From Ophiosphaerella korrae (lineage: Eukaryota > Ascomycota > Dothideomycetes > Pleosporales > Phaeosphaeriaceae): a DNA stretch of 64,000 nucleotides. The position numbers and the translations under genes are program-made. Where the stretch lies: the NCBI GenBank assembly GCA_028456385.1, contig JALNQF010000001.1, positions 1,178,001 to 1,242,000 of the forward strand. Direction: 5' to 3'. Positions 20,180 through 33,569 of this stretch are shown here, piece by piece (the first letter of the stretch is position 1; each line of letters starts with the position of its first letter). The notes below the pieces were generated by a model. The model was not told the origin of the DNA and searched no databases. It was given only the letters and a program-made list of their open reading frames with translations.

Positions 20180-23100
20180 TTATAAAGTAATCTTAAGCTA
20201 TAAGATCTAACCTATTATCTAATAAAGAGACTATACTAAAGCTATTTTGTTACTAGCTAAGAACTTCTTTATATAACTTAAGACTTCTAAACCTAATACT
20301 TAAAGGACTATAAGATATACCTAAAAGAATTAGTATACTAATAATAGATAATAGCTCTACTATCTTAAATATACTTTAACTAATAATTAAAATATCTTTA
20401 GAGATATTTAGCTAGCTTATAGTAGCTATTAAAATAATAGTAAAATAGAATAGTAGAGTATATATTAGTAAATAAAACCTATTTATAGATAAAAAGTTTA
20501 AGTTTACGAATACTAATATAATAGAGTTTCTAGATAGTATTAAAGAATAAGTAATCTTTTATAGATAGCTTATTAGAGACTAGATTTATAATATTATTAT
20601 ATTTAGTAATAAGATAAGAAAAGATATTATTAAATAAAGTATAACTAAGTTTATAGAAGTAAAGAGAGCTAAAGATTAAGTAAAGGTTAGAGAAGTAATA
20701 AGAAATAAGTTCTAAGAGTCTAATAAAGTATAATAAAAAGAGATAGAAGAAGTACTCTAAACCTAGCTATAGTAATACTTAATTATAGATAACTTCTTTT
20801 TCTAAAACTACTTTAATAACTTTAGCTCTTAGTTTATAAAGTACTAAAGAGTAAGAATAATTATAAAAGCTATAAAGAGATACTACTTAGTAAAAGGACT
20901 TAATAAGTACTACCTATAAAAAGTTTTTAATAAATATAACCTAAGTAATAAAAATATAGAAGACTTTAACTTTTAAATAATCTAGAAATACCTTAACTAG
21001 CTAGTATAAAGAAACTTATAAGTAGAACGTTTTAACCTAGCCTTTAAAGAAACTATAAGTATACTAAAGTTTATAAGCTATAAGAAATAGCTATATATAA
21101 TACTTAAAAGAATAGTTAGGCTTCCTAATATAAAGCCTATACCTAACTCTTATAACTAGACTTAAAGATAAAGAAAAGTCTAAATACTTCTAAGAATAGA
21201 AGTTATATAATTAGAAGTTAATAATCTTATAGAATACTTTAAAATAATAAAACTTTAAGTAATTACTTTTATAGCTATAAATAACCTAAATACTAAAGCC
21301 TAAAAGCTTATTTAGCTACTAGAAGTATACTTAGTTATAAAAAGATAAATTAAAGTAGATAAGTATCTATTAACTCCTTAAGCTATAGTAAACTTATAGT
21401 TAGTAATACCTTTTATAATAAAGCTATAATTTTAAAAGAACTTTTTACTACTATTTTAGAATAGTATAGGACTTTAGTATTAGAATAATATAGTAAGTAT
21501 AAGTTTAGACTTTTATAGTTATATTAAGTATAAAGACTTAAATTACTATATTAATAACTATAAAGAAAGAAAAGCCTTAATACTTAATAGATAGATTTAG
21601 TTTAATCTAGAAACTAGAAGATACTAATAAAGTATAGAGCTAACTTACTAAGAGTTTATTAAATAGATTAGAGTAAGAAGTAACTAGAATAATATAATAA
21701 TCTAGTATATCTAGTAAAGAATACAAGACCTAAAGTATAGAGAACTAGACTCTTAGGTAATACTAAACCTTATAATATAATAACTAGTATAGCCTTAGAT
21801 AATAGTAGTAATAAACTTACTTAGAAGTATAATAAATAATTTAGAAGAAGATAGAATAGTAAGTATAGAAGAATATAATAGATTCTAGATATAGTAACTA
21901 AAAATAAAAAAAGATCTAGTAAAAGAAGATATAACTAAAACTATATATATAACTATAGTAAGGTTTAGAACCTAAAAGCTTTTAGTACTTATTCTAGCTA
22001 TATAAAACAATTATAAAAGAAAGACTAAATTTTTTAAATCTAAGTAAACCTAATTTAATAATATAGAAATAGAAGTAGATCTAGAATAACTTCTTAAAAA
22101 AATAGATAAACAAAAAAACTACGTAAAAAAGCTTAAGTAGATTAATACTCTAAAATTAAATACTAAAGAAGTAATATAAAAAGTTATAAAAGTACTAGTA
22201 TCTTTACTTATATAAATACTCTTAGCTAATATAATAGACCTTCTTAAGAAGCTTATAAAGCCTACTTTTATAGTAAATAAGTTAGAAGAGTTTATAAATA
22301 TAAAAGTAATAGTACGTATAACTAAAGACTTAGAAGAGATACTTTAGAGCTTTAAGAGACTACTAGTAGTTTTATCTTAGAATAGCCTTTACTTATATAT
22401 AATAAATACTAATATTCTTAACTAAGTAATAGTAAAAGCTATAAATAGAAAAATTATTATATATAAAGCTTATAGACTTTTAGGCTCTTTTACTAAAGTA
22501 CTTCCTATTATACTTATACGCTTTACTAGTCTTATAGCTAATATAAATATAGTAAGAAAGTACCTAGAATATAACTAACTTAGTAAAATTAAAAGACTAA
22601 GAAAAGAATACCTAAAAGTAATAATCTAGGTCTATAGAACTAAACTTCTAGCCTTACTTAACTTAAGAGTAGAACTTAATATAATCTACTTTAAAATAGC
22701 TCTAGCTACTAGCTTAAGTATAACTTCTATACCTAAGGAAATAGCTAGAGTATAGCTAGTTACTATAAATAAAGTAAAGGAGTCCTTTAAAGAGATTATA
22801 TAAAGTATACTAGTTATAATTAGAAGTATTAAAGTTTAGTCTAACTTCTTTATTATAAGAGGTCTTTCTTACTTAATTATCTTTAAGAACTTATTTATAA
22901 TAAATTATTAATACTCTTTTAAATAAGAAGATAATAGCTAAATATATTATAAAGTTTAGTTAAAGAATTAAAATACTTTTATTAAGTTTATAGTAATATT
23001 TAATAGAATAAGAAGTATAAAATAGATAAATATAATAATAATAGAAAAACTAATAAAGAACTCTACTACTAGGAGTAGAGTTCTATAAATAGATACCTAG

Positions 23101-23442
23101 AAAATAAAAAAGTAAGAAAGAAACACTTAAAGAACTATTAGTTGTACCTAGTATCTATACTAGAAATTATAGAATAATTTATAAGTAAATCTAATAATAA
23201 TAAAATAAGCTAGTATTTCTCTATATAAAAGTATCTTAGAAATCCTAGAAGACTTTATAGAAATATAGAAATAAGTAGAAAGAAGAAAATAGATACTTAA
23301 TAGCTTATTAAAGATAAAGCTATAACTTAAGCTAAATACTATATATAAGTTAAAAGGTAAAAAAGTATAACTAGTCTATAACTTCTTAGTATAGCCCTAT
23401 AAAGTAGAAAGTTAATTAGACTAGAAAGTAAGAGTAGAACTT
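20180..23442 (+). mobile_element. Element C, gag-side portion of a Ty3/Gypsy retrotransposon
   Basis: The plus strand keeps a capsid-like frame interrupted only by TAA/TAG. Near 20,500-20,640 it reads IIEFLDSIKE, then VIFYR, LIRD and FSNKIRKDIIK, consistent with a Gypsy Gag. The frame beyond runs toward 23.4 kb without a recognisable catalytic motif. The element is cut at 23,442 by element B. Its pol resumes at 37,252, after the second copy of B's AGTAG target duplication (37,247-37,251). The left end is not defined. Nearly all CA/TG is gone, making C one of the oldest layers. Confidence 0.6.
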
Positions 23443-23447
23443 AAGTA

Positions 23448-23891
23448 GTATTAAGACCTTAGAACTAAGTAAGAGTAATAAGGGCAAGTAGGCTTTTATA
23501 AGATAGGCGAGGTTAATAAATAAGATAGTTACTTAACTTAATTAATAGTTAGCTCTTATTAGAGTATTACAAGGTATATAAGTATTAATAGGTAGATAAA
23601 AATTTAATTAAAGTATTAGTTACAATACTCTATTAAGATAAGAGGTAAAAAAGAGATTAAATATAATAGTCTATAAAGGTCTATTAACGTTCCTATATAC
23701 TTACTATCTAGTGTTTATTTTTAAGCGCTTACTCTAGAGCGTTTACTCTAAAGCGCTTATTCTAGAGTGTTTACTCTAGAGCGTTTACTCTAGAGTATTT
23801 ACTACTAAATAGTTATATATTCTACTACGCTATATTACCTAGCCTAATTGTGTATAATATAATAGCTTACCTACTACTTAGTATTATAATA
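23448..23891 (-). repeat. Element B left LTR (3' LTR), 444 bp
   Basis: It matches 36832-37246 along its length. The terminal TG...CA expected for an LTR now reads TA...TA. It contains about two more copies of an internal 14-bp CTCTAGAG-type unit than the right LTR. Confidence 0.92.
23735..23815. repeat. 14-bp tandem repeat in the element B LTR
   Basis: Units of the form AGCG(T/C)TTACTCTAG follow one another about six times here, against about four at 37,107-37,160 in the right LTR. The difference accounts for most of the 29-bp length difference between the two LTRs. Confidence 0.85.
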
Positions 23892-23949
23892 CTATCTCCT
23901 TTTTTTACGCTAGGTCTATCCTTAGGCCTAGGCCTCTATTAGCTAGGTC

Positions 23950-24545
23950 TAGCTTATAAGTAGTTTACTCTACCTTTTAGTTAAAAACTATCTTACTATA
24001 ATATTACTTCTCTTATAGTCTTATAGACTTTATCTCTTATTAGAAATCTTTACTATAAACTATATTTCTAAAATACCTTATCTATATTATTTTCTCTTAG
24101 GTATTCTTTGTTTTATTATACTAGATTCTACTCTAAAGTATACTAAGTATACTTATATAAGGCGTCTCTATATTAGTATAACCTAGGAGTCTCTTAATTA
24201 AACTTATAAAAAGTTTTATAAAAAGGTTTATAATAATAAAAAACTTTTTACTATTATTATTACCTATTTACTATATAATAAGAAAATATTAAAATCTACT
24301 AAAGAGCGAACTTATTATAAGGCCTTGTACTTAGCGTTAGAGTTAGAGTAAGAAAGTAATAAGGTTTTATCGTAAGTTCTTAACTATTCTACTACTACTA
24401 TTAATATTGCCTCTTCTTCTACTATCTAGTCTACTATTAGCTTATTAGATAAGTTTATTATAACTAAAGGCGCTTTATAAGCTCTATATAGTTAGGTTTA
24501 TTATAGAACTTTCTTCTACTAATATATCTATTATATCTTAGCTAA
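23950..24545 (+). pseudogene. Possible antisense reading frame between pol and 3' LTR of element B
   Basis: On the strand opposite to B's gag-pol, one frame stays protein-like from about 24,200 to 24,480 (YNKKILKSTKERTYYKALYL, ALELE, then a Ser/Thr-rich stretch) with TAG/TAA only where Gln, Arg or Trp would fit. It lies in the interval between the end of the chromodomain and the LTR, the same place as the antisense frame in element A. No family is recognised. Confidence 0.35.
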
Positions 24546-26797
24546 AGCTTTGTATATCCTATATATCCTAGTATATTATACTTACTTCTTACTTTCTTAA
24601 GTATCTACTAATAATTCTATAAATTAGCTTTAGGTTCTTATATATTTTTACTTACTAGGTAGCCTTTCTATTTTACTAGCTACTTTTAGAGAAACTATAT
24701 ACTTTAGAAGGTATTACGTCCTATTTCTTAATATCCTTATAGGTTTTTAACTTTAAACTTATTGTCCTCCTCCTTCTAATATTAGAATTATTGCTATACT
24801 AGTATTTTTAGCTTAGCTAGTTCTAGTAGGCTTATATAGAACTTAGGGTATACCTTAGTATCTTTAGGTAGTTCTAGTGTTTTTATTACTAGCCTATTAT
24901 CTTCTTTAACTAAAAATAGTCTAACCTTAACGTAGTCTAGTTCTTTACTAAGTTACTTTATCTATAAATTCTTTATATAAAGATACGCTTAATCTTCTTC
25001 TTTTAGCTAAGGTACTATTTTTTATTTTTAATTAATATATAAAATACTTTATTTCTAAGCTTTCTCTAGTTTTTATCTTATCTTATTATAGAGTTCTTGT
25101 ATATCTTCTACTCTAACTAATACTATCTCTATCTTAGGTTTTAGTAGTATTCTCTTAAATAAATTAGGGTATATCTAATAGTTTATAAAATATAGTATTT
25201 TACTTATTACTTCTAAGTACTTGTTATTATATACTAATTGTACTATAAGTAATAGTAATACCTAATTATTCTACTTATAATTACTATAAATCCTTAGGTA
25301 TATCTTTAATATCTTGTTAGTCTATTCTATCTATCTATCTATCTATAGATAATAGGCTATTAATAGCTTTTTTTTTGTCCTTATTACTATAAGTAGCGTT
25401 GTCTAGTAATTAGACGTAAAAAGCTTGTCTCTATCGCTAATAATACTCCTTAGTATCTTATATCTTTGTATTAGCACGTCTAGTAGTACGTATCCTAGCT
25501 AGTCTACTATATAGTTACTTTAGAATTTCTCTATCTTAGCGTATTTTATAAATTAGTCTACAATTACTATTATTATATTATATCCTATTCTTATTACTAG
25601 GTCTTTTAACGTTAGTAGTTCTATAATAAAGTCTATTATAACGTCTATCTATAGTTCTTTTAGTATCTTAATTACTTATATTTCTTTATAGGGTGTATAT
25701 ATCTTGTACTTATTTTTCTAGTAATTTACGTATTCTTTAATAAACTACGTTACTTTCTTCTTTATCTTACTAAATCTATAGTTCTTCTAGATTTATTCTA
25801 TAGTTTATATAATCTCTAGGTACTTATATACTAGGTTATTATAGTATTATTATATAATTACTTCTTGTAATTTTTCTAGAACCTTATTTATAATCCTAAC
25901 TAGGTTATTAATTTCTTACTCTTTTACTAGTTGTATATTTAGTACTAGGTATATTTATCTATTATCTTAGAGTATAGCTTCTTCTACTACTTATCTCTTT
26001 CTTATAATATTATATTTTTAGCTAAGCGTATCTACTTAGCTATTTTCTTTACCTAGTACGTACTAGATCTTAAATTTATACTATCCTAGTAGTTCTAATT
26101 ATTATATCTACTTATCTTTTAACTTCTTACTTGTTATAAAGTATATTAGGTTCTTATAATCTATTTTTATAATTACTTCTACTACGCTTTTAGTATATAC
26201 TCTCTAATATTTAAGTATATTAACTATTACTAGTAGCTCTTTATTATATATATTATATCTTTCCTCTTATTCTATAAACTTTCCTAAATAGTATATAATT
26301 AGATACTATTTCCCTTTATACCCTTGTAGCGCTATTACTCTATAGGCTAGATTAGATATATTAGTCTTAATAACTAAAGTCTTGTTACGATAAAATTACT
26401 TTAGAACTAGTAGTATAATATAGGCTTACTTAAGTTCTTTATAAGCTTATTTTTACTCTACTCTCTATTCCTATATTATATCTTTTTTTATAAGCTTTAT
26501 AAGTAGTAATACCTTTTTTAAAAATTTCTCTATAAAGTATTAGTTAAAGTTAATAAATCTTAGGAATAATTATACGTCCTTAACTATCTTAGGTTCTTTC
26601 TTTTTTTCTACTACTTTAATCTCTTCTTAGCTTATTTTAACTTTATTAATACCTATTATATATTCTAGAAGCTCTACTTCTATCTTATACTATTTATACT
26701 TCTTTAGCTTTAGTTATAGGTTATATTAGTCTAAGTACTATAGTACTATTATTACTTACTCTATATACTTACCTTCTTCTTTAGAATATATTAGTAT

Positions 26798-26809
26798 ATT
26801 ATCTAGGTA
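26798..26809 (-). other. Mutated RT active-site box of element B (YLDN)
   Basis: The minus strand reads TAC CTA GAT AAT, i.e. Y-L-D-N in place of the Y-x-D-D box. A single G-to-A change in a TG context converts the second catalytic Asp to Asn. Confidence 0.85.
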
Positions 26810-26968
26810 AGCTATAATAAACTTATCTAAGTATTCTTATAATATATTATTAATTAGTCTTTAGAATATTACTAGTATATTTATTAGTCTAAAGAGTATT
26901 ACTATATACTTATAATATTTATAGCGTATTTAAAACGCTATCTTCTACTCTTTACTTACCTTAATTCT

Positions 26969-27395
26969 TATAATAAGCTGCCTATCGTTAACTATAGGTA
27001 CCTATATTAGGGGTTAGTAGATTAAGAGGTAATAACAAAAGCTTATGTTAGGATCTATAATAACTATAAATAGTAGAAGATATTTCGCAACTATCTTATA
27101 CTAGCGTTCCGTAGTTAATAGATTAAATTACTAATACTATCCTAATAATACGTATTCTACTAACTATATACTTATTATAATCTATAATCTATAGTTACTA
27201 AGACTAGTAGATTATAGATTATCTTAATCTATAATCTATAGTTACTAAGAGTCTATAGATTATAAATTAGCCTAGGTATCTTAGTTATATATAGTTTCCT
27301 AATTAAAGTTATTACTCTACTTGTCTTATACTTTATTAGCGCCTAAATTAGGACTAATTAGTTTTATCTTAATTTCCTCTATTATACCTATAATA
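26969..27395 (-). repeat. Element A left LTR (3' LTR), 427 bp
   Basis: Same length as the right LTR and as the A2 LTR at 60,342-60,768. On the plus strand it begins TATAATA (right copy TATAATAGG) and ends CCTATAATA, where the right copy ends CCTATAACA. It contains internal inverted copies of AATCTATAATCTATAG. Confidence 0.95.
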
Positions 27396-27419
27396 CTATC
27401 TCTCCCTCTAGGTAGGTCT

Positions 27420-28112
27420 TAGTTTTCTTATCCTAGAGCTAAAGTTATTAGTCTAGTTTCTTTATTAATATAGAGTTCTTTATCCTCTTTTATACCTATT
27501 TTATCTACACGTTGTTACTACCTCTTTACTAATTACGTGTTACGTAATAGTATTAAAATATTTTCTTATTCTTATTATACTTCTCCTAAGTTAAACCCTA
27601 AGTCTCTTCTTTATATTATTTCTATAAATAATAGTAAGGCTTATAAGGTGTATATTTGTATAAATATACGTAGTTCTTATAACGTATCTAGTATTTCTCT
27701 TTCTAAGTGTAAGTTTATTATACTTATTCTTACGTTTAAGCTTAATAATAATATAGAAAGCTATTAACTAAACTTAAGAGAAATTACTATCTTAAATTAT
27801 AGAGGCTAAAGCTAAGTATAAGTATATCTAGGAGCTTGCGTAGAGTAAGCTAGTAGAAAATTAAGCTTGTCTCTTTTATCTTTATAAAATAAAGGCCTTA
27901 AATAATAAGAAATTAGCTAAGTAGTTAGTAGCTCTAGAAGCTAAGCTAGACTTAGATAAGGCGTTTAATATTGCTATAGTAGGTTTTACGCTAGACGTCT
28001 CTATTATCTCTTTATCTATTATTAGTAATATTAGTTCTCTTAGTTTACTACTAGGCGTTCTAGAGGGTTTTAATTTTAGAACTCCTCTAATTTCTTAGGG
28101 TAATTAAGATTA
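27420..28112 (+). pseudogene. Antisense reading frame between pol and 3' LTR of element A
   Basis: On the strand opposite to gag-pol, two consecutive frames are protein-like. The first (about 27,474-27,767, one frame without stops) is Ser/Asn/Thr-rich. The second, shifted by one (about 27,800-28,110), reads like a coiled coil: EAKAKYKYI, KIKALNNKKLAK, LVALEAKLDLDKAFNIAIVG, then a Ser/Leu-rich tail, with about 69 codons free of stops. The few stops are TAG/TAA at likely Gln/Arg sites. This length is exceptional in DNA where frames usually close within about ten codons. No family is recognised. The frame shift may be an old indel or an intron. Confidence 0.45.
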
Positions 28113-28119
28113 TTCTCTA

Positions 28120-31100
28120 GTTCCTATATTTTCTCCTATAGTTGTCCTTTTTCGTCTATACCTATCTATTCTACTAAGTAGTAATTTCTTCTATTATAGA
28201 ACTAGTATTGTAAGATTTTCTTAACTTTTTATTCTTCTTATTCTCTATACGTGTCTACTTTATATACTAGTAGTTCTACGTTCTATAGTACTTGTTCTAG
28301 TAGAGCTACGTAAAACGTTAAGTATATCTTTATTTTATTTAGTAGCTTTAACTTAAATATAACTAGTGTAATTTCTTTCTTAATTTTATATAGTCTTATC
28401 TTAACGTAGTCTAATTTTAAACTTAGGCGTTTACTCTTAATATTCTTCTATACTAACTATACTTTTTCTCTCTTTCTAAATTAGAGTCCTTCTTTATATT
28501 TCCTATTATAGTACTTAGCTATATAATCTTACAAGAATTCTACGTCCTATCTTAGTTAATTATATATATCTTTAAGTCTATTAGCGAAGTTTTCTCTTCT
28601 TAGAAACTAAGATATCTAGTTTCTTAGTATCTAATATACGTTAAGCTTAAATCTATAGTTTATAAAGAAAGGTAATACTCTTATTACTATATTCTTTACG
28701 CTATTATATACTAACTATACTATAAGTAGTAGCTATACCTAATTATTCTAGTTGTAGTTAAGGTAGTATCTTAAGTATTATTCTACTATCTAATTTATTC
28801 GTTCTAATTATCTATCTATTTATAGTCGATATGCTATAGATATTACGTGTTATATTCCTAATTGCGCTGTTATTGTTCTCTATAGTTTTAATATAAATTA
28901 TATATCTCTATCTATAATAATCTTGTCTAGTAGTCTATATTAACTAATTATAGTTCTTAGAACTTAGTGTATAGTAACCTCTATTCTACTTTTCTCTTTA
29001 TATAGTTAGAAGTATATATACTTTATAAGCTTATCTACTATTATTATAATTCTATTATATTTAACTCCTAATATTAGGTCTCTAAACTTAGGTAGTTTTG
29101 TAATAAAGTCTATTGTAATAACTCTTTATAGTTATTCTAATATTTCTACTAGTTATAATATCCTATATAGTATATATCTATTATATTTATTCCTTTAGTA
29201 TTCTATATAGTCTTGTAGTACTTCTATTACTAGTTATCTTACTTTTAGAATATAGTAGTCTTGTAGTAGTCTATCTAATATTTTTTTAATTCCTTAGTAA
29301 CTATATACTAGTAATTTGTAGAATTATCTTATAAATTCTCTATATATCTTACTTAGAATATACGTTCTTCTATAGGCTTATACAAATCCTTCTTAGATTT
29401 CTAGTTTCTTTATTTCTTTAGATACTTCTTACGTTGTTTTCTAAATCTATTTATCTAGCTCGCTACTTGTTCTTTTAAGTATTGTAGCTATCTTAGGTAT
29501 ATTTAGGATTAAGTATCCTTCTTTATTTTTAATTAGAACTATACTAGTAGTGCTTATTTCTTCTTATAGATCTAGTCTTCTACTAAAGGTGTCTATAAAT
29601 TAGTTGTCTTTCCCTTTTATATATATAATTTTTATATTAAATATTAATAAGAATTCCTACTATCTTATATAGCGTTATAATAGTTCTTTATTTATTATAA
29701 ATCCTATAAGATTCTTGTAGTCTATATAGACCTTTATCTAATACTTTACTCTTTATAGGTATACTCTCTATTATTTAAATACTTTATAGATTACTAGTAT
29801 TTCTTTATTATAGATTAGGTAGTTAAGTTCTACTATTTTTATCTTCTTTAAAAAGTACTTAACTAAGTATTCTTTATTAGTTCCTAGGTCTTCTTGTATT
29901 AATACTATTCTATATACTAAGTTAGATGTATCTGTTTTTACTATTACTAGTAAGTCTAGGTTATATATTCTAATAACTAGATTCTCTATAAACTTTCTTT
30001 TAATTTTATTAAATACTTTATTACATTCTTTTATCTATTTAAATAGTGTGTCTTTTTTTATAAGTCTTGTTATTAGTTCTATATCTTTAGACTATTCTAT
30101 TATTAACTTTCTATAAAAGTTAGCTAGTCTATAAAATTACTATACCTTTTTTAGGTTTCTTAGTATTAGCTATTCGTTAATTAATCTAATCTTTTCTAGG
30201 TTAATCTTGATTTTTCCTAGTTTAATAATAAATCTAAGGAAATCTATTTTCTTTATATAGAACTTACACTTCCTTATTTTAAGAAATAGTTTATTTACTA
30301 CTAGTTTCTCTAGTACTTTATATACGTGTTATACGTGTTCTTCTTCTATTTCTAAGAATATAAGGATGTTATCTAAATATATAAATGTAAATATGTCTAA
30401 GTACTCTCTTAGTACTATATTAATCCTTTCTTAGAATGCTGCTAGTGCGTTTATTAAGCTAAATAGTATAACTAAGTATTTATATAGTTTATACTATATT
30501 CTAAATACTATTTTCTATTTATTACTTTCTTTAATTCTAATTTAATAGTAGGCGTTTTAGATATCTAGTTTTATAAAGATTTTTACTCTTTATAGTCTAT
30601 CTTGTATTCTATCTATTTGTAGTAGTAGGTATTAGTTCTTATTTATAATTACGTTAGTTTTCCTAAAATCTACGTAGGGTCTTTTATTACTTATCTCTTT
30701 TTTATCTATAAATATTAGTCTATACGCTACTAAAGATTTAGATTCTCTTATCTATCCTTTTTTTATTATATTTTAGATAAATATTTACTTAATTTTAGAT
30801 TCTTCTTTTATTTTTTAGTAGACTAGGCTCTATCCTATATTTTTACCTTCTTCTAGTTCTATTACTAAGTCCTATAGTTAATATTCTAGAAAGTAGTTTT
30901 CTAGCTTAATAAGCTATTTCTCCTATTTCTTATATTTTTCTAGGAATTCTCCTTTATGTGTGCTTATATTAGCTTTTAATATATCTTATCTAGGGTATTT
31001 AATTTCTCCTATTCTCTAATTAATTCTTAGGTTAGTTATCTATAACTATAGTATCCCTAATATTATATCTTATTTATTATTAATTGTTATTATATCTATA

Positions 31101-31900
31101 ACTATGTTCTAGATTTCTAGTCCTTCTAACCTTAATATTAAAGGTACTATCTCGAACTGTATAGGTTCTTAGAATAGTTTTCCTTTAATTATACTTAGTT
31201 GTTAAGGGTATCTCTTTATAGTATGCTTTATTTCTTGTATTTTTATAAACTTCTTTAATATAAAGTTCCTTATAGCTCTACTATTAATTATTAGTCGTAC
31301 TTTCCTTCTTTAGTATATACCTATTTTCGTAATATATAGGCCTCTTATACCTTCTAGCTTTTCTTACTTTAGTAATTTGTTAAACTATCTATCTTTCTAG
31401 AGCTATAGCCCTATTTTAAGTTTATATATTTTGTATTTTAAATATTTATTATTTATATACTTATACTATAGTCTTCCTTAGACGTATTTCTTTATTAATT
31501 TCGATCCTAGCCTTACTACTAAGTATCTATCTTCTAGGATTATTTCCTATTCTTAGATATCTTCTACTATAATTACTCTTATATAATCGTAGCCTCTTCT
31601 CCTTATAGGCTATACGTTATTATTTGCTTTAGGGTTTCTATATATAATATAATTCTTATCTAGGTATAATATCTATAATACTTTAAAATGTACTAGATGT
31701 TCTAGATCTATTATCTTATTATCCCCTTCCTAGTATTTATCTTTTCTAAGTATTTCTATTATTAGGATATAGTATACTACTAGTACTCTTAGTATATAGG
31801 CTTTATTAATCTATCGCGTCTTTCTTGTAAGGTATCGCTACTCTTTTTATATAGGTATTCTCCTTACTATAACTATATATTACTTTATCTATTCTTAAAA
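28120..31900 (-). pseudogene. Element A pol relic (RT, RNase H, integrase, chromodomain)
   Basis: Reading right to left on the minus strand, the RT gives YVDFRKTN (about 30,670), LFSLINAL, and EYLDIFTFIYLDN, with the active-site box at 30,368-30,379 as Y-L-D-N. The integrase C-terminal SH3-like part (LDYVKIRLYKIKKEIT, NKIKIYLTFYVALLEQV) and the chromodomain follow at about 28,450-28,130. In-frame TAA/TAG replace Gln/Trp/Arg. The exact protease and RNase H limits are not determined. Confidence 0.75.
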
Positions 31901-33500
31901 TAGTATAAACTTTATTTCTTTAGGATTACGTTCTTTCTAGTCTTTATACGCCTCCTCTATACTTATAACTATTAAGTATATTTAAATAAATTTCTATTCT
32001 TTATTCTATTCTTCTATATCTATTATTATATAGCTATTATAACTATATATTGTTAGCTAGGCGTACTCTACACCCTTTATACTAACTTATCTCTTATTTC
32101 TTTATAGTCCTTTAGAAGTAGTTGTAGTAGTCTCTTTATCTAGTACTAGTCTTTCGGCCTAGATTAATAGTGCTAAAAGCTCTTCTTCTTCTAAGTCTTC
32201 TATTAGTAAGTCTATTACTTATACTATTTCTTTTAGCTAAGCTTTTATTCTCTCCTTTATTATAGCTACTTTATATCTCTATTTTTATAAGAACTATACT
32301 ACTCCCTATTTACTAAAAAAGTATATATAGTAGTTATTATTATAATAAAAGGTTTAGTAGAGTATCGCGTATTATACTTCTTTGCTTCTAGCTACCTTCT
32401 CTTAAGGTTTAGCCTATACTTATAGTACTTCCTTCTTCTTCTTAGTTATTTTTAACTAAGTCTCTTTTTTTAAGTCCTTACTTCTATAGTCTTTTATAAA
32501 GTATCTTAGTTTCCTATATTTATAATATACTATATCCTTCTTCTTTTATAATTAGTAGTCTTTTACGTAGTAGCCTTTCTTACTATAGTTAAAGTACGTA
32601 AAGTCTTTATTCTTCTTCTTCTTTTTATCTTTATTAGCGTTAAAGACTATTAGGTCTCTCTTATTGTAGTTCTAGTTATAGCCTCTATATTTGTTCTTCT
32701 TTTATTCTTAAAGATTGTTATTAATTTATATTACCTATTACTTTAAAGCTTCTAGTATCCTTAGTTTTTCTATATATATTATCTTGTATCTAATTTTAGA
32801 GTTAAGTCCTTATTTAAATTGTAATATTAGAGCTAACTTGTTCTATTCTATATTTTACGATAATTATTTAAATTATAATATATACTTAGGAATACTCTAA
32901 CTTTATATAAGCTTCTCTAGCTATTCTTTAGCTTATTAAGTAATATCTATATCTCTAAATACTACTCTTATTTGTTTAGTAAAGTACTTGTAACTTCTAA
33001 AAATAGCTCTAGTTTTATCTTTCTAGGTTATTAGTAAATACGTTGTGTAATTAGTCTAGTAAAGTTTGTACTATCTTATTACGTTTTCTTTAAGGTGTAA
33101 TCTAATATATATTACCTTCTTTTCTTCTATATCGAAGTGTAGTACTTATATATCTATCTAGAGTTATACTAATATAATAAAGGGTTTTAGTTTCTCTCTT
33201 TCTCTATTAAACTTCTTAAGTATAGGTATCTTAGGTAGTTTCTTTATCGCACTTATTTCTAATCTTTAGGTAATTAGTTCTATCTAGTTCTATCCTTAGA
33301 TAATAGCTTTAATTTATACTTTATTCTATTTTACGTAATCTTATAGTTCCTTATTCTACGTTTCTAAGGCGTTAATTACTATCTTTATATCTTCTTTGTT
33401 ATTAATTAGTTAGTTAAGACAACCTTTAATTATTTCCTATATAGTACTATCTAATTCTAGACTACTCCTAGAGGCTTTACCTAATTATTTTGTTAAACTT
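31900..33500 (-). pseudogene. Element A gag relic with zinc knuckle
   Basis: Minus-strand frame with a C-x2-C-x4-H-x4-C knuckle now spelled with Tyr (YFNYSKKGYYVKDY, about 32,550-32,600). It is followed, toward pol, by a Lys-rich stretch. The same motif in A2 at 61,740 confirms the reading. Confidence 0.7.
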
Positions 33501-33569
33501 TCTACTATCGTGTTAGCTAGACTACGTGTTACTTATACTTTGCTTCTTATAATAACTAAATTAGTAAGG

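Noticed and set aside
27537..27767. 76-codon open frame taken alone as an intact gene
   Set aside because: It starts at a GTG, has no homologue that I recognise and lies in RIPed DNA. It is kept only as part of the antisense-frame observation in element A.
32715..32900. 61-codon open frame on the plus strand
   Set aside because: It is antisense to element A's gag, composed of Ile/Tyr/Leu/Ser, and open only because RIP stops here fall on the other strand.
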